From Himantopus leucocephalus (taxonomy: Eukaryota > Chordata > Aves > Charadriiformes > Recurvirostridae): a DNA stretch of 64,000 nucleotides. Below the pieces are notes generated by a model. The model worked only from the letters and a program-made list of their open reading frames with translations, made no database searches and was not told the DNA's origin. Positions 12,115-23,823 of the stretch are shown here, piece by piece. The stretch spans positions 210,659,133-210,723,132 of the forward strand of contig RSEF01000001.1 of NCBI GenBank assembly GCA_003993805.1, given 5' to 3'. Every line of letters begins with the position of its first letter. Within the stretch, counting starts at the first letter, position 1. The position numbers and the translations under genes were made by a program.

Positions 12115-12678
12115 TGTGCTGGTTTTGGCTAGGATAGAGTTAATTTTCTTTGTACGGGGCTATGTTTTTGATTAGTGCTGGAAACAGTGCTGATGGCACA
12201 GGGATGTTTTCGTTATTGCTGAGCAGTGCTTACACAGTGTCAAGGCCTTTTCTGCTCCTCACAGCGCCCCGCCAGTGAGCAGGCTGGGGGTGCACCAGAA
12301 GTTGGGAGAGGACACAGCTGGGACAGTTGAGCCCAGCTGACCAAAGGGATATCCTATACAGTATAATGTCACACTCAGCAATAAAACTAGGGGGACGGTG
12401 CGTGGGGGGATGCTGCTTGGGGACTGGCTGGGCATCGGTTGGTTGGTGGTGACCGATTGTTTTAATTTACACCACTTGTCTTTCTTGGGTTTGATTTCTT
12501 TCTCTTTGTTATTTTCCTTTTCATTACAATTATTACAACAACAATGATTATTATTATTATTAAATTATTAAACTGTTCTTATCTCAACCCATGAGTTTTC
12601 TCACTTTTACCCTTCCAATTCTCTTCCTCCCATCCTGCTGTGTGGTGCTTAGTTGCTGGCTGGGGTTAAACCAAGACA
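12115..12678 (+). mobile_element. Solo LTR of an ERVL-like endogenous retrovirus
   Basis: A 564-bp solo long terminal repeat. It begins TGTGCTGGTTTTGGCTAGG, ends GGGGTTAAACCAAGACA, and so has the TG...CA ends of an LTR. Inside are the landmarks of an LTR family very common in birds: GATAGAGTTAATTTTC near the 5' end, CCAGCTGACCAAAGGGATAT in the middle, an ATTATTATTATTATTAAATT stretch, and CTTATCTCAACCCATGAG toward the 3' end. The flanks are CCATT (12110-12114) and CCACT (12679-12683), a 5-bp target-site duplication with one mismatch, as expected for ERVL. No primer-binding site, gag, pol or second LTR follows, so the provirus was lost by LTR-LTR recombination. It carries no protein. Confidence 0.88.
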
Positions 12679-13283
12679 CCACTAGGAGCAGCCAACCCTC
12701 CAGCCTTCTCTACCTTCCTCTTTAGGCTACCTGTCTTTTCAGCAGATATGTAACATCAACAGCAAAATCCAGTTGAAGCATCCTAGGTGATATATCCCTT
12801 GTCTGCTGCATTTCCATCCTGTTACAGGCAACAAGGTTATTCACTATCCGGTTCCATGTCTAATTCGAAAAACAAAGATGAGAGGATAATTTCCTCTTTT
12901 TGTCTTCCTCTAGTAATCAAGCCTAAGTATTTGCTGCTAAAGTAAAAATGATACTCTTGCTATTAATTTACATTTTAGCAAGACCATAACTTCATTGTAT
13001 ATTCTCAGGCACAGGCTCTGTGCTCTTCAAAATCAATACTTTACAGAATTGATGAAATAAGCTTCTGTTAGTCTTTGATATTCCAATCACTTCACTACAA
13101 TTTCCTTTAGTATGAATTAAATGAAACCCCACCCATCCACAAGACCTTTCTCACTAGCTTCTTTGATCCCTATTGATATTACCATTGAAGCTGCCTCAAC
13201 TGATATTCAAAAGAAAGGAACAGCCCTGGAGTCCTCACTTTCTCTAGTATTACCCTTCATTGGAAATGATGCATTTACCTTTG

Positions 13284-13382
13284 AATGTTTTTGAGGGAAC
13301 ATTTTCCAAAGGATAATACAAGGTGCTCTTCCNAATATTTTTGAGGGAACATTTTCGAAAGGATAATACAAGGTGCTCTTCC
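13284..13382. repeat. 49-bp direct duplication around a single N
   Basis: The bases 13284-13332 recur as 13334-13382, separated only by the N at 13333. The two 49-base copies differ at two positions. A lone N between near-identical copies is best explained as two overlapping contigs joined without being merged, so the genome probably has one copy. A true tandem duplication is the alternative. Confidence 0.9.
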
Positions 13383-13474
13383 ACCTTCAGCACTTCTGCA
13401 AGGATGGGATCCAATCTAGGAGAGATGTCAGTCCTTATTTTCATTCTGGCCCTCTCTTTATTTCCAATTACCTG

Positions 13475-13514
13475 AAGTTATCTAAATAATCTACAAGTTA
13501 TCTAAATAATCTAC
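13475..13514. repeat. Exact 20-bp tandem duplication
   Basis: AAGTTATCTAAATAATCTAC occurs twice, head to tail with no spacer, at 13475-13494 and 13495-13514. There is no N between the copies, so it may be genuine, but it lies only about 90 bases from the end of the N-marked duplication. Confidence 0.9.
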
Positions 13515-14345
13515 TTTTACTTTCCTAATAAATTTATTATTACCATCAATTATGGTGCAGCTACCAGAAGCGGGCAGTGCAGTGACTCGTCTTTTTCATT
13601 AAGATTTTTTATCACCATTTTTAATGTGATTTCCACAAAACATATTGCCTCTATAACTTCATGCACTTTATATGCACCATTGCTTATACTGGAATCCTCA
13701 AACTCTGAGAGAAGGGTTCCTTTGTAGCTGGTCCACATCCAATTGAGACAAAAGATATTGAAGAAAAGAAGGATGACTGAAGAGAGAATAGAAGGCAGGT
13801 TTCTCCCCTATGGTTTGTTTAGCAATTGTTTGTCTTAAATGGTTTTCTTGAAGCCCAGAATGGCTCCATCCCCTCGAAGAAGATATCCCTCAATTTCAGT
13901 GGCACCAGAGTTCATCTTTTTTAGCTTAAATCTGTGGTTTCTAGAAGCTTGGATCATCACATGAAGTTTGACAGGTTTTAGGAAATTTTAGTTACAGTAG
14001 ACAGGAGAATTGAAATCTTTTCATCTCAGGTGAAAAATGAGGAAGTTTAAATCATAGGCTTTGAAAGTACCACATGGGGAAATCTCCAGATATACTCGAT
14101 TTGACATCTCAATAAAAGAGAACAAGGCATTGCAATGTAAAATGAAGCACATGAAAGAAGGTCAGCACTGCTACCTTTCAATTAAACTTGTGCTTCAGAA
14201 AGGTTGAGGTGAAGGACCTCAAGGCCTCCCATATCAACTTTTGATGCTGAACTGAGTGTCCATATTGAAGTTTGATCTTAGAAAAGAAATAACTGGGCAT
14301 TGTCTTGTAACACATGACTGATACCACAGATTAAAAAATAATAAA

Positions 14346-14462
14346 GGGTCTGATTCACTATTGATTTTTTGCCTTTTTGGCTATACTCTGAGCTGGTACA
14401 AATCAGCTTAGCCCATTGATGTGACTGGAGTTATGCCATCTTTGGCGTGCTGAAAGGCCCAC
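14346..14462. mobile_element. Ancient MITE-like relic (Chompy type)
   Basis: The stretch opens GGGTCTGATTC, has a centre reading TGGTACAAATCAGC and TGTGACTGGAGTTATGCC, and closes GAAAGGCCC. This resembles the short palindromic non-autonomous DNA elements found in crocodilians, turtles and birds, whose consensus is built from GGCCTGATTCT ends around an inner ACTCCATTGA core. The inverted ends here are decayed. The call rests on pattern memory and needs a library search. Confidence 0.45.
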
Positions 14463-15324
14463 GCTAAGCAATGATTTACATTTGTGAAAAGTGGTTTAAA
14501 TAAAAATTAATAGAAATTAAAGATAATGGGAGTACAGCACCTCTCTTTCCACCAAAACCAGAGTGAAACATTTCTTTTTCTGGCTTGAGGGAAAAGGCTG
14601 TCTGCCCTTACTGATGGGTGGAGCAAGGATTGCCTTTCCTGTAACAGTTTAAATTAGCAATCAATCAAACATTCATTTAAAGAGACTTTCCACAGCTATT
14701 TTGATTCAGAAGAAGATTTACCATGGGAGGATATGAGGGCTGTAATAGCTTTTTTAGCAGTGCTCAGTGCAGCAAATACTCTGTAGCAGAAGGTGCTGAA
14801 CCACCAGCGGTTTCCCTCATTTTCCATGAATATCACAGCTTTACCCATCCCTGTCTGTGACTACAGTACGAGCAAATTGGTTCAAAATCTGGCTTCATAT
14901 TTCATCATATACCAGGAATCTGCACATAAAATTCCAGGGTCTACATTGTAATTAATTCCTTGGAAAAACAAAGTGGGAAAAATGCATATGTAAACAGATA
15001 CTGCGTATAAATAAATAGATATTTTCAAAATTATTTAACATTTATTTGATATCTGACTTTCAGAGCATTCCAGTTGGATTTCATTCACACATACACACAC
15101 ATGCTCACACACATGAACACCCCACAAATGCAACCATAAATCCCCCAGACTTGATTAATACAATTTATAAATGTTTTACTGTAATTTTTTTAGCAAGCCT
15201 TAAGATACTGAAAATCAGAAGAGGGAATGACTGCTTTTGTAAGAAAAAGCTATGTAAGAACTAGCTAGTGAATTGGTGAATTGTAGGCAAGAATAAATAA
15301 ATATTTTTGACATCTTATGAGAAT

Positions 15325-15456
15325 ATGTTCAAGGCCAGGTTGGATGGGGCTTTGAGCAACCTGGTCTAGTGAGAGGTATCCCTGCCCGTGGCAGGGGGGT
15401 TGAAACTAGATGATCTTCAAGGTCCCTTCCAACCTAAACCATTCTGTGATTCTATG
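15325..15456 (+). mobile_element. CR1 LINE 3' end, plus strand
   Basis: About 130 bases of CR1 3' end in forward orientation. It begins ATGTTCAAGGCCAGGTTGG, which is the end of ORF2, and continues through GCTTTGAGCAACCTGGTCTA and TCCCTTCCAACCTAAACC to the terminal CATTCTGTGATTCTATG. It is the same subfamily as 1793 and 8429 but in the opposite orientation. The terminal octamer is present, so the 3' end is complete and only the 5' side is truncated. Confidence 0.94.
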
Positions 15457-17114
15457 TAAGTGAAATAAAATAATAAATTTCAGATGGATTGTATTTCTCT
15501 GCTTGAGGGGAACACATGTCTACAGAAAGGAGTATTATGGAGCACTGCTCACATTTTTAGTAAAAGGAGATTATTCCATTGGTAGGTGCTGTTGTTTATG
15601 GGGGATTTTATGGAATAATATTTTAATGAAAAACTTGTATGTTAAAAAAGAAATTTATTTAGATATTGTATGTAATTATACAATATAATATATTTATACA
15701 ATATAATATAATTAACTTTTCTTTAGATAATATTGCTTTTCTTATGGGAAACTGAAAACACCAAATTAAAAATTAAATTTCAGACAAAAGGCTGGTAGTT
15801 TTTGAACTATAGCAGTTTTAAAAGCAAAAGGTTGGTTCTGGTGTTTCAACAAGAAAGGTCTTTATTTTCTGCAGACAAGAAGTTGCTGTTTTCAGCACAG
15901 TTTTCCATGGGCAAAGTCAGGTGCAGGAAAAGACCCTTCTACGACTGGCATTTCATACCCTAGTTCACCATAGATAATCATGAGCATTCATTGTAATCAG
16001 AGATACCACCATCATGACATGACACATCATGACCTACAATGTAATAGTTTATAACAGGATGTAGGAGAAGCTTGATTTGATCGACGTTTTTCATCTGTTA
16101 ATGACAAATTAGGGGCACTTATGAATTATTCATCCACAATCCCTGCATATGTTTAAGTCAAATCATCTTTGATGCCATGCAAGTTTCAAACTTAATACAA
16201 GTGATCTTTTTGCTTTTGTCTGTAACTAAAGTCAGAGAAATTAAGTAATAAAACTCTGCTGAAATCAAGAAACGTTTGCATTTCATGACTGTTTACAACA
16301 CTTGCAAAGCTGTAAGTACACCAGATTCAGAGCCAATGATTTACCAGACTTCATTAAAAAAGTTAAAAAAATGAAAAAAAAAGTAAGCAGTGTTTCACTG
16401 TTGTTTGTTTACTCTGCTAACTTGCATGTAATTAAATTATGTATAGATGCTCCAATGAAAATATATGACTTTCAATGAAGTTGTACAGGTTGCTATTTAC
16501 TGTATTCATTCACACTAATATATACAGAAAATATAATGGATTTAAGGAGAGACAAATGCTTGTTTAATAAAACCAACCAATTGCAACGAGAGTCAATATA
16601 TTTTTATATTGATGAGTTCATTAGCACTGGAACATTCTATTTAAAAACCAATAAACGTACCTTCATTCTGGGATTAAAAATCAGCTTTGTTAAAGTAGCT
16701 CAGCAGTAGGAATCAATACAGCTTCTGGTTCTGTAAATCTTCCATGACAGTCAGACCTTTCCTCCTCTCATGAATGTCTGAATGGTGTAGTCATCTGCTA
16801 AACAGGTTTCTGAGTGCTCTGATCTGTTACTCTCTGTAAGGATGGGATTCATCTCAACCTAGCCAAAAAAAAATCATCTGATGAAAATCTATATCCAGGC
16901 TAATGAAATCTAGGCTAACTCTGCTAACAATGGAGAAGGACAGAAATCTCCAGAGGTTGCCTCATTCCTCCTACTGTGGACACAGCTTAGCAGAGTCTAA
17001 ATTGCCATCTTAGGGCTTCCACCTTTCTCCACTCTTATGGACCTGGCCTAAATGTCTAGCATCTGTCTTTTGGGTGGCACTGGGCATGGTCTTTCCTGTT
17101 CTATGGGCCACCAA
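15457..17114. other. No gene recognised; AT-rich
   Basis: Contains an 18-bp-period repeat at 15676-15710 and a small stem-loop at 16593-16612 (arms TCAATATA and TATATTGA, loop TTTT). The 16.38-16.68 kb part is very AT-rich without simple repeats and is a candidate for a conserved non-coding element, which cannot be tested from one sequence. Confidence 0.5.
15676..15710. repeat. Two-copy AT-rich tandem repeat
   Basis: The 17-mer TTATACAATATAATATA occurs at 15676-15692 and 15694-15710, one base apart, giving an 18-base period. It lies in a longer AT-rich run. Confidence 0.85.
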
Positions 17115-17195
17115 TAGCTGACCCTGCTGCAAGCAAGAAGTTGGACTAGTTATCTCCTGAGGTCCCTTCCAACAGGATTTATCTTCTTATTTTAT
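17115..17195 (+). mobile_element. Decayed CR1 3' end, plus strand
   Basis: The segment GTTGGACTAGTTATCTCCTG followed by AGGTCCCTTCCAACAGG matches the last part of a CR1 3' end in forward orientation, but the terminal octamer repeat has decayed. It is older than the copy at 15.3 kb. Confidence 0.75.
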
Positions 17196-18202
17196 GGTAT
17201 TTATATAGTATTATCTTTATACCAAACTGAGTCCCCTGATGACATTTTAGGGAGCTTAGAGCGAACATGAAGCTCAGTTAGAACTTTGCCTTTAATTTCT
17301 GTTTGGAAGTGTCAAGGATTTTGTACCAGTGCCTGTTGAGCATGTGTTGAGGAGAGGCATGACCTTTTTGGGAGTTTGGGCTTATTAATAAAACAGCAAT
17401 GAAGCACAAAAACTGGATTAACTCACTTTCTTGCTCAGTCCATCTTTAAGTAGTATCTTCATCTTCAGAAGCCTACAGATGTTCTATGATGAGCCCTGCA
17501 AGAAAATACAGAACTATGAAGTCAAATTATAACTTCTCCAAATGACTGACAGGTTTTTGAAAATCCTTTACTTATTTTATGCTGTCTGCTAGATTCTGCT
17601 TGACTGCCAACAGCTGGGAGAGAGAAGACTCATCAAATACCTCTTCTTCCTCAGTCCAGTGGTTAGAGGCAACTACATTTCCTACGTTGCCTTAATGCAC
17701 GTGAGGTCTTGGGCACCTGGAAGAGACAGGGCAGCATGTGGGACACAGATACAATGGAAAGATAGTGCAGCAGGTGGGAACGATGCTGTACCCTCTCCAG
17801 GGGTTTCAGTGTCGGTACACCAGCAGTGATGGCTGGGTACTGTGCCTGCTCTCAGCATGGCACGGTGGCTCTCTGGGAAGCAGAGTGCCTGAGCCCGCCG
17901 CAACATGCTGCCGCAGCCCCTTGGAGCACACTCAGCAAATCTGCGTGCTTGAAAAGGCAGAATAACTTGAAAGGAGAAAGGATCTAAGCGGCAAAATCAG
18001 TTTAGTAAAATTAAAAAATGATTAGGCATTTATATGAATAAGAATATGCCTTATAATTACGCTAACTAGGCTAAAAATTACAGAACCAACAACCTTTATT
18101 TCAGACATAAGATGATCACCAGCTGGGGACAGACAGAGATTTCATCTCATAGTATAATATTACACAATCAGGTGCATTATGGGGGTATTTTACCTTTCTG
18201 TG

Positions 18203-18292
18203 AAACATCTGGCATGAGCCACTGTCAGAGACAGGATGCCAGACTAGATGGACTATTTATCTGTTCTCGTGTATAATTCTTACGCTACTTTA
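18203..18292 (+). mobile_element. Ancient CR1 3' end, plus strand
   Basis: The stretch reads CACTGTCAGAGACAGGATGC, then CAGACTAGATGGACTATTTA and a terminal AATTCTTACG. This is the pattern of old amniote CR1 3' ends (also abundant in turtles and crocodilians), whose consensus continues with a 'tagatggacc...cccagtatgg...ttcttatg' layout. It is heavily diverged, so it predates the young CR1 copies. Confidence 0.6.
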
Positions 18293-19503
18293 GCTTACAG
18301 ACTTAACTGACTGCTTGAGAATATCTATGAAATTGTAGGGAAGAGAAGAGAGATGTTATTTCTAATTGAAGGACTTGCTATCTCTCACCACCTGTTGTTT
18401 GTACATAAGATGATAGGGTTCCAATCACAAGATTAATGCCCAAATTAGACTGGGAAAATATCAGCAAATCTGTCTGATTGTCTTATTTTAAACCCTTTCA
18501 TGATCTTCAGAAATATTTTACAGTGCCAAGAACAATTTCAAAAATAAACCATAGGACTTAAAAAAAAAAACTTCAAAAAGCTGCATCTGTCATTTGCTTA
18601 TGCAAAACTTTCCTTGCAGATTCATGAATAACTTTGGTTATGTAATTGCTGTAAAATTTATGGGGGTTCTGAATATATGGATTTTTTATTTTTACTTGAT
18701 ATGACAGAAACATTTGCAACTGATATGTTGAATAAAAGTGCAGAAGTAAAATTCTGGGCCCCACTCTAACTTTCTCCAACATAATATTTTGCTCTATGCT
18801 AATTGCTGCCTTCTTTTTTTTTCCTTTACTGATTCCCACTCAGAATACCCACCAGAAAATGTTTACTGTCTTTTAGAAAATAGCAACCTACAAACTTATT
18901 AAAGTTGAAGAAATTCCATCACTATTACCTCCTCTCCCATAAAAATCGATATAGCTTAAAACCAATTTTTCCATCAAAAAAACCCATTTCCTATGAAATT
19001 TCAACTGCCTTAATGAATACTTGCTCTGCTAGCATTTGACATCCATTTGTAATGCACTTAGTGGATCAGGAGTAGAGCCCAGGTCCTTACTCAATTAACC
19101 CCTCTAAGTTTGCTAAGGATAACAAGATGCTTCCAGATTCTTGACTGCCTTCAGGTTTTGCTAAGAGATCGCACTTCTGTGAAACCACTTTTACTCTCTA
19201 ACCAGCTTCCCGAATGCTATTACAGATGAACAGAAAAAAAACATAATTAAGCATTCCTATACCCAACTTTAGCTATTTAAAAGTTAGGTGAAGTGAGTCA
19301 CCTGTGCTTCTTCATAATCAGGGGGATGAGACAGTCAATTCCAGAGCAGAAATCTTGTCTTCTTTGCAGGAACATCTGAAATAGTGGGGTACGTCCAAAA
19401 AGGAGATGATGCTTCACCCTTTCCCTATTAAGAAACCTAGAAAATTAGTTTAGCCTGAACACCTTGTGCTTAATTCAGCTGACTGCACACAGACTTCTAA
19501 GGA

Positions 19504-19650
19504 GCACACAGCTACAAGGACTGATCTACAGACCAATGGTTCATCTAACCTGTTACTTTGTCCTCAGCAGAAGTAAGAGGTGAGATGGTTTGGGGAGAAA
19601 CTGTGATGTCCCTAGATAAAGACCTACAGGAGAACCTTTTCCTTCTGGAC
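19504..19650 (-). mobile_element. Ancient CR1 3' region, minus strand
   Basis: On the plus strand ACAGACCAATGGTTCATCTA is followed by CCTGTTACTTTGTCCTCAGC, which is the reverse of the same ancient 3' end seen at 18.2 kb. Beyond about 19600 the match becomes too weak to follow with certainty. Confidence 0.5.
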
Positions 19651-20454
19651 AGGCAATGGGTGATCAGCCAGAATAACTTCCACATCTGAAATACCTCCAA
19701 ATAGTTGCACATAGGAAACTAAATCAAGATTCTATTGTTTAGATAGCTGATATTATATAAGATGAATCCCAACCTGTAATATTTGAATTTCATTATCTGC
19801 CTGTGTTTTGCTGTAGTCACAGCTGATACTCCTGTTAGGGTATCCAGTTGTACACCTGAATTTTCCCTCCAAATATGGCAACCATGCCTGAAGCTAAAGG
19901 TACAGGTAATAGAAAAATATTTAGGAAAAATTACATGGGTGCTTTTTGTAATTACAGCTTTTACCTTACAAGCTTGCTGTTTAGCTTTGTCGATAACATC
20001 ACTGCTGACACCATCTCCCTTTAAAGAGTAGCCCACTGTACTTCTCTGATGCCAACAGTTTCTTATTTATCCTGGTTTTACCCAGCTTATCTTAATGTGA
20101 GAACAAGGATGATGGGTTTGCAAAGCTGTCCACACCTCAAAATATCGTGCTTAGGGGTTTTTTTTCAGAATTGTTTTAGTATTTCATAAATGCAGATTGA
20201 GCAGAGAGAGTTACTGTTCTTAAAAAGAGAGGGGCTTTTGTGAAAGGCTCAAATGTGATCTGTCAGGATCCTTTTGGGGGCCGATTAAGTAGTTGCGTCC
20301 AGAATTAATTTTTTTCTCCTGGAAAAAAGAAGAAAGAAAGATGTCCCGCAAGCTACAGTAATGTAAAGGGAACCACCTATTATTAACGAAACCCTTGTGC
20401 CCCAAACCAATTGCTCTTAGGCTCTGAATCATATAAGCATCCCTAACCAGGAAA

Positions 20455-20565
20455 GTATTTAATCGTGTGCTTAGGACTTCATCTTGAAATCAATGGGACT
20501 TAAGCAGATGTTAAGACTAAGCAAGTGTTTAAGTGACACCTTACGCTGGTGAAAGCCAGAAACAG
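20455..20565. mobile_element. Ancient MITE-like palindromic relic
   Basis: The central words TGAAATCAATGGGACTTAAG and AAGCAAGTGTTTAAGTGACA match a family of short non-autonomous repeats in reptile and bird genomes built around 'aagtcaatgggact' and 'gtgcttaag'. CGTGTGCTTAGGACTTC on the left forms an imperfect mirror to it. No full terminal inverted repeats survive. Confidence 0.45.
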
Positions 20566-21746
20566 TTACTTTCCTAAATTAGAGCTTAGAAAATGAGCAG
20601 AAACAGACATGAACCTAGCATTGTGCCTCTAACTTATATAGCATCCATTTTAGACCTTGCAAAAGGAAAGAGAATGCATATTTGAAGACACTTTTGTAAC
20701 CTTGCAAGTTTGGACCGATCAGGAGCAAAGCGTAGACAATTCCCGTGTACAGCTCACACCTCAGAGACCAGTATTCATTATAGGCTAGAGCCTTATGTGA
20801 GGATGCCACAGCCCAAAATGCACACGTAACCCACTTAACCCACGTGTGGGACATTAGGAAAAGTGTTCAAAAAGCAGCTGTAGCACCGTCTTCCACAGTT
20901 TACAGACTCTTAGATCTCTACATGACTGAAGGGAGGCCTTAGAGGGTCTTCTTACACCATGCCATATTGATGATACAACAATGGGTTAGGGACATTTCAA
21001 CCCAGTAAACACTGTCGTTATCCAGTGAATAGAAAAAACACGTCTGTTCTGTAAGTCAAAAGAAACCCTGAAAGCCTGATGAAATGAACTCTTTGGTTCA
21101 ATTTTTATCTAGTCTCCTACAGTAGAAGATATTTAAGCTATTGATATGTTTGTTGGGTAGAAATATCTATGGATCATACACCTAATGCCCACAATAATAA
21201 CAGTTCTTTCTGTCTTCCTTGCATAGAAGCAATACAGAATTTGTAAATTATTTTAATATTTTGTTGATGTCTAACAGTATGCTGAATACTTAACGGTCAT
21301 CATAATCTAGGAGAAAGACAGCAGCATATTTTATTATACTTTATCTTCTGGATAAATTTTGACAAGACACCAATTTTCTAGGTATAAAAAAGATCATAGT
21401 TTTGCTATGATTTAATTTAAGTAATTAAAAACTATTTTTACTATTTTTCTCTCTTTTAATAATGTTTTCAACCTTAGAAGGGCATTTTTTTCCACAAAAT
21501 GAACAAAATAAAATGGAGAGAAGTTCATCTCAGGCTTACTTTTTTTATATCCAACACATACCTTGAACAGAAGGAATTTTGATATTTGACTCTGAAGGAG
21601 AAGACAGACTGTTCTTCCCAAATATTTACCAGTTTAAGAGACAACTACTAAGGGAAAATAAACACTCTGAAGACTGAACCAAAAAAATGGCGAGCCACAG
21701 GTAGGTTTCTAAGCTTCTTTCAAAAATATTTCACAGAACATAGCTT

Positions 21747-21766
21747 AAATAAATAAATAAATAAAT
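21747..21766. repeat. (AAAT)5 microsatellite
   Basis: Five uninterrupted AAAT units follow TAGCTT. Short and probably neutral. Confidence 0.95.
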
Positions 21767-23187
21767 GTCCATTGTAATATCCTGACCTCATATGTTAAAA
21801 ACACCTTCAGACAGCCAAATTTGGGAAGAAATTACTCTTTTCTAGTTTACGGTCCCCAAATGTTGATTTTTTTCAGCTTAATGAAAATCTGTTTCTGGTT
21901 CATAAAATAATCATTTAAAATAGATTTTCTAGAGATTGGGTGTGAATTATTTCATTACTACATTTTCTCTTCTTCAGTCATTTTTCCGAGCACATAAAAA
22001 AATCTGCTAGCACATTCTTCAAGAAAAGCTCTCTAAATAAACCCTTGAGGGAAAATGAATAAAACACTGAGTGGAAGCTCTCCCATTTTGGAGAGGGATA
22101 AGAAATATTTCAAGTCTCATGGCTGAAAAATAATTTCTGATTATGCTCAGTAAAGAACTCAGGAACACTAATGTTTAAATTAAAGATCACATTCTTTCAT
22201 TTGATTTTTCAACAAGTTAAAGAAATGCTGTTGGGTTTTGGCTAGTGTTGGAAATATGAACAAGATAATGGCAAAACCCTCATGCTTAACATTCAGAAGA
22301 GGAAAAAAGTATTACCAACCCATAAAAAGTTGTAAAAATGCTTAAAGAAACATAGCCTGAAGTGGCATAAAATATTGAAGCCAACAGAACTGCTGATTTC
22401 CATTAAGTGGGCACAGAACTGAAGATTAATGTTATACCAGAAATCCAGCACAATCTGTTAAATAGTTCTTGTTTGGAATCTTAGTAATACAAAAGCCTGT
22501 GTAAGCTCTCTATATCAGGTGGTGTTGTATGTTATCTAGCATACATTCCTTTAACAGAGCTACAAAAATGCATGGATTCAGATATATTCACACTATTACC
22601 TTTATTCATGCACATTCATGTATAAATGTATATATGTATGCATTCAAAAATAAAAAAAAATATGAATTTTGTTGACATCCCTGCATTACTTATATGTTGG
22701 AAACCTTTTTCTTAGCATTTGTTTCCTGGCTTTTATTTATGATGTTTGCAGAGATCGCTTTTACCACAAGATCAGCTGTAATACTGTTGAAGGCCACCAG
22801 ATAATGCAAAAGAAAACAGTACAATGCTCTTTAAAAGCATATGTATTTTAAATCCTATTTATTTACCGTTTAGCTGGACAGTCCATCAAAAAACCATTTA
22901 TAACCCTTGCCATTCCTGAGAAAGCTGAATATCTTCTGATTTCAGTAAGTGCATTATACATTCTGGAGTTGAAAGCTCTGTACATTTAGCATCAGCAAGT
23001 TTATCCAAGTGCTTAACTAAAGACTTCAGATTTTGCCTTTTACATAATGATTAGAAGGTGCCCTGCTTTCTGCTGAGATCCTGGAACTGCACCCTGTGAA
23101 AATGAGGTAGCCCAAAGGGTGATCATGGTTGCATTTGGGGAATTAGAATACAGCCTAGACATTTTGTTTGCTATCCTTTTTGTTCAC

Positions 23188-23270
23188 GGAATCACAGAAT
23201 GGTTGAGGTTGGAAGGGACATCTGGAGGTCATCTGGTGCACGCTGCTTTCCTCAAGTCTGGCCCTGCAAA
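23188..23270 (-). mobile_element. CR1 LINE 3' end, minus strand
   Basis: The plus strand reads GGAATCACAGAATGGTTGAG and then GGAAGGGACATCTGGAGGTC, a CR1 3' end in reverse. Similarity fades within about 80 bases. It lies only about 200 bases from a second CR1 in the opposite orientation (23478-23823). Confidence 0.85.
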
Positions 23271-23477
23271 CTGCCCAGCACCTGCCTACCTAAAAGTCCA
23301 GCTATTCTCATTTTGAAGAAAAAGCTCAGGAGTAAAGCGTCACTGTCACCAAAGTCCCTCACCATCTTGACGGACTGCTGCATGGCCCTGGGTTACCTAT
23401 TCCATCTGGTGGCACCCCAGCTGGCAGGATTAGCACCCAGGATATACCACATATGACGCTGCAGCAACAATTAGGTC

Positions 23478-23823
23478 AAGTTGGGTGGCTGACACGCTGG
23501 AAGGCTGTGCCGCCATACAGCGTGANNNNNNNNNNNNNNNNNNNNNNNNNNNNNNNNNNNNNNNNNNNNNNNNNNNNNNNNNNNNNNNNNNNNNNNNNNN
23601 NNNNNNNNNNNNNNNNNNNNNNNNNGGAGCAAATTCTTTCCTTTGAGGATGGCAGAGCACTGGAACAGGTTGCCCGGAGAGACTGTGGAGCCTTCTCTGG
23701 AGACACTCAAAACCTGCCTGGACGCCATCCCGTGCAACCTGCTGCAGGTGACCCTGCTCTGGCAGGGGGGTTGGACTAAATGATCTCCAGAGGTCCCTTC
23801 CAAACCTGACCATTCTGTGATTC
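23478..23823 (+). mobile_element. CR1 LINE, plus strand, interrupted by assembly gap
   Basis: To the left of the gap, GTGGCTGACACGCTGGAAGG followed by CTGTGCCGCCATACAGCG matches the part of CR1 ORF2 just downstream of the RT catalytic motif. To the right (23626-23823), GCAGAGCACTGGAACAGGTT, CCAGAGGTCCCTTCC and a terminal CATTCTGTGATTCC match the end of ORF2 and the 3' end. The two flanks therefore belong to one forward CR1, and the missing part is its internal ORF2 segment. The subfamily resembles the copy at 4919. Confidence 0.85.
23526..23625. other. Assembly gap (100 N) inside CR1
   Basis: Exactly 100 N, the conventional size for a gap of unknown length. Both flanks are CR1 ORF2 sequence that is not adjacent in the element, so the true missing length is probably several hundred bases. 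Frames that appear to run through it are not real. Confidence 0.98.

Larger units (their letters stand above)
12679..15324. other. No gene recognised
   Basis: Contains the two small duplications at 13284-13382 and 13475-13514 and one MITE-like relic at 14346-14462 (separate entries). A short CA-rich patch lies at about 15085-15115. No coding signal seen. Confidence 0.5.
17196..23187. other. No gene recognised; scattered ancient repeats
   Basis: About 6 kb with no coding signal. It holds two ancient CR1 3' ends (18.2 and 19.5 kb), a MITE-like relic (20.5 kb) and an AAAT microsatellite (21.7 kb), listed separately. A weak reversed MIR-like match lies at about 19037-19110 (GAGTAGAGCCCAGGTCCTTA). 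The part at 17690-17960 is noticeably richer in G and C than its surroundings, with frames of about 75 codons open on both strands, but it has no CpG-island character or domain match that I can see. Confidence 0.5.
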
